This document shows positions 42,982 to 50,600 of a DNA stretch of 64,000 bases, one piece after another. The notes beneath the pieces are model-generated. The model did not search any database, was not told the origin of the DNA, and saw only the letters and a list, made by a program, of their open reading frames with translations. Position numbers and translations under genes: made by a program. Source of the stretch: JAFGCL01 sp964423835 (GTDB lineage Bacteria; Chloroflexota; Dehalococcoidia; UBA2247; RBG-13-53-26). Location of the stretch: positions 1 to 64,000 of the forward strand of contig CAYRGJ010000006.1 of the NCBI GenBank assembly GCA_964423835.1. Reading direction: 5' to 3'. Within the stretch, counting starts at the first letter, position 1. Every line of letters begins with the position of its first letter.

Positions 42982-44346
42982 CTAGTCCGGCCAGTCTTCG
43001 CCCGGAAGAGGCAGCATGAGCGGCTGGGGCTCGTCGTCCTTCCAGTACAGCTTGACTATGGGATGTCCCTTATCCCGCAGCAGCCTCTTCAGCTCCGCGG
43101 CGTCCACCGTGTCTTCGTTGGTGGCTATCTTGTCGTAGATCTCCTCGGGAATCACCTGGGCCACTTCCTTCTTCAGGTCCAACGGCATCCAGACTATCCG
43201 GTTCCAGCCGCCGTCCCCTTTGAGGAAGTTCTTGCTGGCCATCCCGGCGATGGACAGCCCCTTGAAGCCGTGGTTCTGGGCCCCCCCGGAGATCGAGCCG
43301 GCCAGGGTCGAGAACTTCACCCCCAGCGGCGTCATGCCCGTGTAGCGCCGCATGGCCAGGCCGATACCGTCGACCTCTGGGATATAGAAGGATGCAGCTT
43401 CGAAGCAGCCGCAGTTGGTGGTGGGGTACCTGATGCTGCTGTAGATGTTGACCTGCTTCACCAGGTGGTTGCATCGCTCGTAGATGGCCCGGTCGACACC
43501 GGCGTAGTGTCCCCTGGCTTCATCGATGCACTCTCCCTTGGGGATGCGGAAGACGTAGCCCTCGGGGTCCATCTCGCAGGTGATCTTGGCGGAGTCATAG
43601 CCGATGATGCCGCAGTAGGGCAGGGCGCTCGGCGTCAGCACGCAGGCATGGTTGGGCGCCAGCGACTTGCATATGGTGCACCCGTAGAAGGTGTCCACGT
43701 CCTCATCATCGTACAGCTCCTTGGCGCTGATGACCTTGTGCTTGTCCCTGGCCCATTTCAACACCGGCTGCAGCATGTCCAGCCCGCCGGCCTCGGGAGA
43801 GCCCATGGCCCAGAAAAAGGACACGGCGTCCACCTGCGGCACCAGGGTCCGAGCCGTGGCATAGCAGAACTGAGATATCTTGGCGAAGGTGAGGCGGTCG
43901 GCCACATCCTTGCTGATCCTGATCCACAGGGCGTCCGGCGAGCCGAACAGCATGAAGCCCTCCAAGCCCTGGAGCGCCGTGCCTATCTGCCGCGAGACAT
44001 AGCCCTGATGCCCCTGGTTCAGCGTCCGGCCGTAGACCCTGATGGTGAACACCCCGGGCAATGAAGTCCCCGGTTTGACCTCATTCACGTCCGGGCCGAT
44101 CAGCTTCACTTCGCCGTCCCTGACCTTCTCCGGATCCTCCTCGATGTAGAACACAGAGACCATGTTGTAGTCCCATTTGGGGCCGCCCAGCTCGACCTGC
44201 ATGTCTGCCTTCTTCACCTCGCCCAGCCACCTCAGGCCGAGGCCGATGTCATCGAGGCCATCCCAAAGATGGTCCAGCTCGGTGGGCAGCTGAAATGTCC
44301 TCCCCGGCGGGAGCGGGGCTACTGATTCTTCATCTGGAACTGCCAT
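42982..44346 (-). CDS. Orphan acetyl-CoA synthase (CODH/ACS beta subunit, CdhC/AcsB type)
   Basis: A 454-residue protein clearly of the acetyl-CoA synthase catalytic family: DVDTFYGCTICK, APNHAC, DPEGYVFRIPKGECID, YPTTNCGCFEA, FYIPEVDG and LAGSISGG. All A-cluster ligands are present: C223, C226, C235 and C245 for the 4Fe-4S part and C312-G313-C314 for the distal nickel, at exactly the Moorella spacing (3, 9, 10 and 67 residues). Leu229 replaces the Phe that covers the proximal nickel. Like archaeal CdhC, it lacks the CODH-binding N-terminal domain of bacterial AcsB. No CO dehydrogenase, corrinoid protein or methyltransferase gene is nearby. Its promoter overlaps an operator, placing it in the MarR regulon. 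The role could be acetyl-CoA cleavage or synthesis, or an altered acyl reaction. Confidence 0.93.
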   Translation of the reverse strand: MAVPDEESVAPLPPGRTFQLPTELDHLWDGLDDIGLGLRWLGEVKKADMQVELGGPKWDYNMVSVFYIEEDPEKVRDGEVKLIGPDVNEVKPGTSLPGVFTIRVYGRTLNQGHQGYVSRQIGTALQGLEGFMLFGSPDALWIRISKDVADRLTFAKISQFCYATARTLVPQVDAVSFFWAMGSPEAGGLDMLQPVLKWARDKHKVISAKELYDDEDVDTFYGCTICKSLAPNHACVLTPSALPYCGIIGYDSAKITCEMDPEGYVFRIPKGECIDEARGHYAGVDRAIYERCNHLVKQVNIYSSIRYPTTNCGCFEAASFYIPEVDGIGLAMRRYTGMTPLGVKFSTLAGSISGGAQNHGFKGLSIAGMASKNFLKGDGGWNRIVWMPLDLKKEVAQVIPEEIYDKIATNEDTVDAAELKRLLRDKGHPIVKLYWKDDEPQPLMLPLPGEDWPD

Positions 44347-44370
44347 CCGGGCCCCCTCTCTCCATCATGC

Positions 44371-44407
44371 TTCGACTATCGTATACTCACTCCCTGCTCT
44401 GTGTCAA
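44371..44407 (-). promoter_or_regulatory. Operator site 5 on the acetyl-CoA synthase promoter
   Basis: On the minus strand TTGACA (44407-44402) and TACGAT (44383-44378) are 18 bp apart. The element (44388-44371, GAGTAT-ACG-ATAGTC, one mismatch) covers the -10, so binding should block the promoter directly. Confidence 0.83.
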
Positions 44408-44434
44408 GACTTCCGCGCGGCCGGGCCTCCCTCG

Positions 44435-44499
44435 TTGACTTGGTTCGGGGTCCGTGCTATAGTCGCAGCAGTGCCTGATGGTTCGAGTATCGTATACTC
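44435..44499 (+). promoter_or_regulatory. Operator site 6 and promoter of the DUF6125-type gene
   Basis: TTGACT (44435-44440) and TATAGT (44458-44463) are 17 bp apart. A perfect element (44482-44499) begins 18 bases past the -10, inside the early transcript. Between it and the start codon lies a leader of about 200 nt (44500-44698) in which I see no convincing gene or fold. Confidence 0.85.
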
Positions 44500-44698
44500 A
44501 GAACGGCTGGCATCGGGGGTACCGCTCTGTGCCTCGCCACGAGGTGATCAGCGCTCTCTGCCGACCATCACGCCAAGGCACGCGTCCTGTGCGGCGTTGC
44601 CGGCGAAGAAGGAAGCCTTCCGCCGGAAAAGAGGCGGCCGGCCTCGTTAGGAATGGCTGGCGCGCCCTGCTGAGTATTGGAAAGGAGATGTGACAGAT

Positions 44699-45358
44699 AT
44701 GCCACTGGAAAACCTGACCCTGGAGCAGCTGAAGAAGGAGCGCCCCGACCTGGTGGCCGCGCTGGAGGAAGAGATCAAGTCGACGGGAAAAAAGGAGCTC
44801 GAGGACCTTAGCGGTCCCTGGAACCCCAATCTGACCTTCGACGACCTGTCCAAGGAGTTCCTCCTGAAGCTGATGAACATCTGGCAGTATGCCTGGATAA
44901 CTCTCAGCGGATGCTGGTATGACCAGATTCGGGCCAGGGCCGGCTTCGATGCCGCCAACGAGTGCGAGCTCGCGGCCTGGCTGGCGATGGCCAGGAAGGT
45001 CAACCCCAGATACGCCAAGCTGGGGAACATCCAGCTGCACACGGTGCTCGATTCCATGAAGGCTTTCCAGCTGCCCCTGGACAACATCATGAAGGGCAAG
45101 AACGCGGGACTGTACGAAGGGGATTTCGAGGTCATCAACCCCAACAAGGTCCACGTGACCTACAAGAGGTGCGTTGCCCTGGAAGGGCTGGAGAGGAACT
45201 GGCCGGAGAGGATAGTGCCTCTGTGCCAGAAGCTGGAGAAGCCCATAATCGAGGCGTACTCCCTGAACCCCCGGTTCGAGGCCGTGATGCTCAAAGCGCC
45301 TCCGCGCAAGAGCCAGGATGAAATCGCCTGCGAGTGGATGTTTCAGCTGAAGGAATAG
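44699..45358 (+). CDS. DUF6125-type protein under operator control
   Basis: A 219-residue soluble protein, paralogue of 13664-14218: DLSKEFLLKLMNIWQYAW, then SGCWYDQIRARAGFDAANECELAAW, and the shared ending PPRKSQDEIACEWMF. An extra N-terminal 45 residues are charged and helical. It is divergent from the acetyl-CoA synthase gene, and both promoters carry the 18-bp element, so the two are co-regulated. The ATG at 44699 has GGAG 11 bases upstream; a GTG at 44690 is only 2 bases from it and less likely. Function unknown; the pairing suggests a role near acyl-CoA or C1 chemistry. Confidence 0.82.
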   Translation: MPLENLTLEQLKKERPDLVAALEEEIKSTGKKELEDLSGPWNPNLTFDDLSKEFLLKLMNIWQYAWITLSGCWYDQIRARAGFDAANECELAAWLAMARKVNPRYAKLGNIQLHTVLDSMKAFQLPLDNIMKGKNAGLYEGDFEVINPNKVHVTYKRCVALEGLERNWPERIVPLCQKLEKPIIEAYSLNPRFEAVMLKAPPRKSQDEIACEWMFQLKE

Positions 45359-45395
45359 GCGGCCGGCCAGAGCTGCGGCGTCGTGCGCATTTCGG

Positions 45396-46631
45396 CTACT
45401 GCAGTGTGGGCCGTCCCCGGTCCTGGCCGGTTCTGGGCCTTGGGGTGCCCAGGAAAGCCAGGATGCCGCCCACCACCAGAAGGGCGCCGCCGAAGGCGTA
45501 GGCCAGGGACACTGCGATGGCGCCGCCGATACCGCTGACCAGCATGAAGACCCCTGCCGCCCTGGGCTTCGGTATGGAGATGGCCCCCCCGACGACGCCC
45601 AGAATCGACAGCCCGAGGGCAACGTAGCCCAGGTCGGTGATAGAGGCTCCCTCGATGTCGCCGAAGGCGGTGCTGATCCCTCCCATCACTATCGCCACTG
45701 TGGCGCCGATGCCGCCCGCGATTCCCCCGATGACGCCCAGGATAGTAGCGGCAATCCGGAGCGCCCGGGAGTGATGACCGGGGGCCGGAGCTGACGCCCC
45801 GGCGCCGCCGTTGGCCGTCTGCCGCGGCGCCTCCCTGCCTTTCCTGGCGGCCGCGCCCTGGGCTGCCACCTCCCTGGACCTCACCGGAGGCCCCGATGGC
45901 GCCTTCTGCGGCTGCAGGCCGGCCGGCGCTGCTATGCCGGCGGATGAAGCGGCCCGCAGGAATCCCAGCAGGGGAGCCCTGGCGCTGGCATTCAGGACCA
46001 TGATGTCCAGGGGTTCCGGCCGCTGCCGGAGGGACAGCCTCAGAAGGCCATCCAGCTGGCGCAGGTCCGAGTGCGCCTGGCTGCCCTTGAGCTCGATCAC
46101 CTCGGCCAGGTCCCCATACTCTATCTGCAACAGGACGTCCAGCCTGCGGCTGCCCGGCCTTGAGGTGAAGATGATCAGCCGATCGTTGGTTCCCATGAAC
46201 CCGGCGATGGGTAGCATCGCGCTGGCATCGAAACCCTGCCAGAAGACATGGAAGTCAATGCTGGATCGGCCCGCCAGCACAATGCCTTCGCCCTTGCGAG
46301 GCGACAGGGACCGGCTCAGGTCGCCGCGGATGTGCTCCTCGAAGGCCTCTGGTCCCCAACCGACGGCCCTGAACGCGGAGGCCCACTCCGCCGCGGATTC
46401 GGGCGTGGCTGGCGGCGGGGTGGCGCTGGCTTCAACATCCCTGGCCTCTTCCAGCCTGGCGCCGCACGCCCCGCAGAAGTTCAGGTTGGGATCAGAGGGC
46501 GTCCCGCACTCGGGGCAGGCCAGCATCAGCCTGGCGCCACACATGGCGCAGAAACGACTGCTGTTCTGGTTCTCTGCCGAACAGGCCTGGCACGTTGTGA
46601 CCGCCTCAGTTCTACAGATAGTCAGTGTCAT
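45396..46631 (-). CDS. Double zinc-ribbon protein with PH-like domain and C-terminal membrane segments
   Basis: A 411-residue protein. Two zinc ribbons open it (C14-x2-C17...C28-x2-C31, and C39-x2-C42...C53-x2-C56). Residues about 85-220 resemble a bacterial PH-like domain (FMGTNDRLIIFTS, LLQIEYGDLAEVIEL). A Pro/Ala-rich linker leads to about four hydrophobic helices (about 290-400) that hold it in the membrane. It may be a stress or envelope sensor; the function is not known. A good promoter ends only a few bases before the ATG and no ribosome-binding site is visible, so the mRNA is probably leaderless. Confidence 0.8.
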   Translation of the reverse strand: MTLTICRTEAVTTCQACSAENQNSSRFCAMCGARLMLACPECGTPSDPNLNFCGACGARLEEARDVEASATPPPATPESAAEWASAFRAVGWGPEAFEEHIRGDLSRSLSPRKGEGIVLAGRSSIDFHVFWQGFDASAMLPIAGFMGTNDRLIIFTSRPGSRRLDVLLQIEYGDLAEVIELKGSQAHSDLRQLDGLLRLSLRQRPEPLDIMVLNASARAPLLGFLRAASSAGIAAPAGLQPQKAPSGPPVRSREVAAQGAAARKGREAPRQTANGGAGASAPAPGHHSRALRIAATILGVIGGIAGGIGATVAIVMGGISTAFGDIEGASITDLGYVALGLSILGVVGGAISIPKPRAAGVFMLVSGIGGAIAVSLAYAFGGALLVVGGILAFLGTPRPRTGQDRGRPTLQ

Positions 46632-46639
46632 AGAGTAAG

Positions 46640-46668
46640 ACTCTAGGAGACCTGTACGCCAATGTCAA
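46640..46668 (-). promoter_or_regulatory. Promoter giving a probably leaderless mRNA
   Basis: TTGACA (46668-46663) and TAGAGT (46645-46640) on the minus strand are 17 bp apart. Transcription should begin at about 46633-46634, only 2-3 bases before the ATG at 46631. The -10 overlaps a small palindrome, AGAGTaAGACTCT. Confidence 0.65.
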
Positions 46669-46684
46669 GGAGCACGTAAAGTGC

Positions 46685-47122
46685 CTATCGCCTGGCCACC
46701 ATGACGGCTGCTTCATACTCAAGGACCTTCTCGCTATTCTGGTTGTGCATGGTGACCGTGATTCTGGCGATCCCACGGTCCGCCTTGGTCCTCGACGGAC
46801 GCTTCCCGGTGCACTCCGTGACGCAGACCAGGCGGTCGCCTGGCCGGACCGGACGGAAGAACCGCGCTTTCCATTCACTGCCGCCCACAAACACCCCCCG
46901 CTCGCGGATGGGATTGGGAGCCGAGCTGGCGATCCCCAGGACATACAGCGCCGGCGCAATCAGGCCGCCATGCGGGGACCGTTTGGCGGCCTCACGGTCT
47001 GTGTGCATGGGCAGAGGGTCCCATTTCCGGGCGAAGGAGACCAGCTCCTCTTCGGTCACCAGGTATTCCGGAGCTGCCCATGGTTCATTCAAGGGAATGT
47101 CATCCAGATACCACTCCTCCAT
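46685..47122 (-). CDS. MaoC-like hot-dog dehydratase
   Basis: A 145-residue single hot-dog domain: ALYVLGIASS follows the hydratase-type motif KWDPLPMHTDREAAKRSPHGG, with the Asp and His of MaoC enzymes. It is related in type to the protein at 21446 but has little sequence in common with it. The ATG at 47122 follows AAGGAGG by 11 bases. It is directly downstream of a 29-codon frame that looks like the beginning of another gene. It is not linked to an acyl-CoA operon here, so the substrate cannot be guessed. Confidence 0.85.
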   Translation of the reverse strand: MEEWYLDDIPLNEPWAAPEYLVTEEELVSFARKWDPLPMHTDREAAKRSPHGGLIAPALYVLGIASSAPNPIRERGVFVGGSEWKARFFRPVRPGDRLVCVTECTGKRPSRTKADRGIARITVTMHNQNSEKVLEYEAAVMVARR

Positions 47123-47142
47123 TGGCGGTCGCACCTCCTTCT

Positions 47143-47232
47143 TCAGGCGGGGGCCTGCACACCCGCCCACACCGCTAGCCTCGCCTTCGGCAGACCATCG
47201 GGCGCCAGCTCATAGAACATGACGACCTTCAT
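47143..47232 (-). pseudogene. 29-codon frame resembling the start of a YciI-like protein
   Basis: The frame begins MKVVMFYELAPDG with AAAGGA 7 bases before its ATG, and stops after 29 residues, just before the Shine-Dalgarno of the MaoC-like gene. The opening is typical of YCII-domain proteins, which normally run to about 90-100 residues; here the continuation (LAVWAGVQAPA) does not fit. It is either a gene fragment left by a deletion or a short leader peptide coupled to the MaoC-like gene. Confidence 0.4.
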
Positions 47233-47287
47233 AGATATCCTTTCCGGGTTGGGTTGTGTCCGTATGCGGCGTGACCCTGGGGGATTC

Positions 47288-47362
47288 TGGTAGCAGGGAG
47301 TGGATTTGAACCACTGACCAAGGGCTTATGAGTCCCCTGCTCTACCTCTGAGCTACCCTGCC
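47288..47362 (-). tRNA. tRNA-Met (CAU)
   Basis: The minus-strand cloverleaf has acceptor GGCAGGG/CCCTGCT, anticodon loop CTCATAA (CAU) and T arm AGTGG-TTCAAAT-CCACT; CCA is encoded. The G1.U72 closing pair (not a mismatch) argues against the initiator. A lysidine-modified tRNA-Ile cannot be excluded from sequence. The anticodon stem has one non-pairing position (A31/G39). Confidence 0.9.
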
Positions 47363-47370
47363 ACACTCAA

Positions 47371-47400
47371 AATCTAGCACAAGCCAGCGCAGAGTGTCAA
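47371..47400 (-). promoter_or_regulatory. Promoter of tRNA-Met
   Basis: TTGACA (47400-47395) and TAGATT (47376-47371) on the minus strand are 18 bp apart, with the -10 ending 8 bp before the tRNA. Confidence 0.72.
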
Positions 47401-47568
47401 AGGCCTGGCATCCCTTTTTCCGGTTGCCGGGTGGCGGGTTGATGGGATTTTGTGTCATCAACGCGGAGGCATGAGTCCGCCCCGTGACATGACCCCGCTA
47501 TGATTCTGGCTGGTAGCATTCCCTTGCTCCGACCGCCCCCTCCGTGGCGGAAGTTGCCGAGGAGAAGA

Positions 47569-47656
47569 CTCTGTGAGCCATTCTGTGGCCGGAGCTGACT
47601 CTGTGAGCCATTCTGCGGCCGGAGAATACTCTGTGAGCCATTCTGCGGCCTTGGCC
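47569..47656 (+). repeat. Three tandem 30-bp repeats at the start of the surface-protein gene
   Basis: Units begin at 47569, 47599 and 47629. Each contains CTCTGTGAGCCATTCTG and then YGGCCGGAG or a variant. In frame they encode a ten-residue unit, DSVSHSAAGx. The unit number could vary between strains. Confidence 0.8.
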
Positions 47657-50600
47657 GCCTGGATACACAGGGTGTTGCGGGCGGTGCCGGTGCCTGGGAT
47701 GGCCGTGGCAGCAGCGCTGGCCGTGGCGCTGGCAAGCCTGGCCGTTCTTCCGGCCGCACCAGCCCCGCAAACCATCGACGCCAGGGCCCTGACCGCCAAT
47801 GATGAGACGCCGGCCATCACCTGGGCTGATCCGGCCGACATCGTCTACGGCACCCCTCTGGGCGGCACGCAGCTCAACGCCGCCGCCTCTGTCCCGGGCA
47901 CCTTCGCCTACACCCCGGGGGCCGGCACGGTGCTTCCGGCGGGTGCCGGCCAGACGCTGCATGTCGATTTCGTTCCCGAGGACAGCGCCGGATATGGCCC
48001 GGCTTCGGCGGATGTGACCATCAACGTCCAAGCGATGGAGATAACGGTCTCCGCCGATGCCGGCAGCAAGACATACGGCGATCCTGACCCGGCCCTGACC
48101 TATCAGGTAGTCTCCGGCTCCATGGTGGGCAGTGATGCCTTCAACGGCGCCCTGGCCAGGGAGGCCGGCGAAGACGCGGGCAGCTACGATATCTATCGGG
48201 GGACCCTGGCCTTGAGCGACAACTACCATCTCGCCTTTGATGGGGCCGGCGCCGGTGGCGGGGAGGCCGGGATCGACACCCCGGTGTGCGTGGGCCCGGG
48301 AAGGGTCTACCGTCTGCGCTTCTCGGGGTCGATATCCGGCCCGTCCGAAAGCGGCAGCCGCATTGCGGAGCACGGCTCGAGCAGCCTCTACCTGTACTGG
48401 GAAGGGGAGGCCGATGGCGCGTCGCCGCCCCATGTCTGCGTCACCCAGGGCGACCGCGTGCAGCACCTGGGCCCGCTGACCGACGCCGTCTACTACAGCA
48501 ACCGCATCTGCTGGGTGGACGAGTCCGATTTCCTGGTGATCACCGGGGGCTACAATGGCACCGACCCGGATCTGGCGGTCATGCGCTACCACGTCGGCGA
48601 CGGGACCATCTCGCTGGTGGGGACGGCCCGCTTCGGCAACAGCGCCTCCCGCTACCTCGACATGATCAAGCTCCAGAGCGGGGCCATGGTCATGTGCTGG
48701 TTTCAGAGGGCCTCCTTTGTGGAGACACCGCTCTACTTCTCGTACACCATGGACGGCCTGACCTGGCAGACACTGGCCTCGTCGGTGACCCCGGGTTACC
48801 AGGGGCAGTACAAGGGGGCGCTATGCCAGCACCCCGCGGACGGCTCCCTCTGGTTCTTCGGCCACGGTGACAGTTTCCACAACATGAACGGCTATCGCCT
48901 GGTGGAGTCGGCCGGCACCCTGTCTCTGGACTGGGCCGACCCCATGTTCATCACGGGCACCGGCCCGTCGGGCTCGGAGCTGGAGCCGGACCCTGAGTAT
49001 CCCTGCATCGTCGCCATACCGGATGACGCCGCAGGCACCATCCTTCTGGCCTACCAGCGGGGAGCGGACCATGTCCGATGGTACTGGGACGGGGCGCGCT
49101 GGTCTCTGGACCCGGCAGGCTTCGTCACCTACGTGCTGGTGAGCAAGGTGGCCGTTGTCGATGTTCAGGCGGACGGGACCTGTGCCCTGCGGACGGTGGT
49201 GGACCAGTATGTGGAAAGGATCAGCCCCTTCGGCATAGGCCTGCTCCCCGATGGCCGGCTCTGGTTCGTGGGCCTGTCGTGCGACCAGTCGCGGACACCG
49301 CAGCGCATGCAGCGGCTGGTGGCCCTGACCGTCCCTGACTATGAGAGGCTCTACCTGCAGGGCGAGAACGAGAGCCCTTCAGACTTCGTCTGCTCCGGAG
49401 ACGAGGTTCTCTACGAGGCTGGGGATAACAGCCTCTTCAGCCTGGCCTGGCCTGACGCAAACGGCGGCGAAGACGATGCCGGCGACGTGGTGGGTACCTT
49501 CACCATCGTCCCCCGGCACATCACGGTGACCGCCCATGCCCAGGGCAAGGCATATGGCGCTGCCGACCCGGCCCTCACCTACAGCTGGGCGCCGGCGCTC
49601 ACAGGGGGCGACAGCTTCAGCGGGTCTCTCAGCCGGGTGGCCGGGGAGGACGCGGGCTCATATGCCATCCACCAGGGCACCCTGTCCCTGTCCGGCAACT
49701 ACACCATCACCTTCACCGGGGCCACCCTGACCATCGCGCCTCCGGTGCTCACCATCACCACCATCTCGCCGCTTCAGGCCGGCACGGTCGGCGCGGCCTA
49801 CTCCCAGACCCTGACCGCCTCCGGCGGCACGGCGCCCTGCGCCTGGTCCATCGACTCCGGCACACTGCCTGACGGTCTGGCCCTCAATCCCGCTACCGGT
49901 GAGATCTCCGGCACGCCCACCACGGCGGGCGGCCCCGTCACCATCACCTTCAGGGTCACCGACAGCGTGTCCGGGTCCGCCACCGTGGACCTGTCGATCA
50001 CCGTCGCCAAGGGCACGACTGCCGTCACCTGGGCCAACCCGGACGACATCGTCTACGGCACGGCGCTGGACGGCACCCAGCTCGATGCCGCCGCCTCCGT
50101 GCCCGGCGGCTTCGTCTACACGCCGGCCTCCGGGACCCTGCTGAACGCGGGTAACGGTCAGACGCTGCACGTGGACTTCACTCCCGCTGACACGGCCAAC
50201 TACAACACGGCCTCCGCGGACGTAACCATCAACGTCAGCCCGCTGGGCATCACGGTCACCGCCGATGCCCAGGGCAAGACCTACGGCGAGGCCGACCCGG
50301 CGCTGACCTACACCTGCACCCCGTCGCTCACAGGGAGCGCCGGCTTCAGCGGTTCGCTGACCCGTGAAGCCGGCGAGGACGCCGGAGCCTACGCCATCAC
50401 CCTGGGGACACTGTCGCTCCCCGCCAACTACACCCTGACTTACGTCGGGGCCAACTTCACCATCAGTCCTCCGCCTCTGGCTATCACCGCCGCTTCGCGG
50501 CTTCCGGACGGGAGGGTGGGGGAGGCCTACTATGAGGCCCTGACCGCCACCGGCGGCGTATCGACCTATACCTGGTCGGTTGACTCGGGCGCGCTGCCTG

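Noticed and set aside
42982..44346. A Wood-Ljungdahl operon around the acetyl-CoA synthase gene.
   Set aside because: No CODH, corrinoid iron-sulfur protein, methyltransferase or nickel-insertion gene is seen within the window; only the catalytic beta-type subunit is present.
15949..44499. The repeated 18-bp element as a REP sequence, attachment site or transposon end.
   Set aside because: All copies lie at promoters, none borders a mobile gene, there are no target-site duplications, and position relative to the -10/-35 elements is consistent.
44478..44693. A 71-codon frame in the leader of the DUF6125-type gene.
   Set aside because: It begins inside the operator region without a Shine-Dalgarno site and is Arg-rich with no domain; it is more likely untranslated leader.
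47569..47656. The 30-bp tandem repeats as a small CRISPR array.
   Set aside because: There are no spacers, the units abut directly, they are translated in frame, and no cas gene is present.
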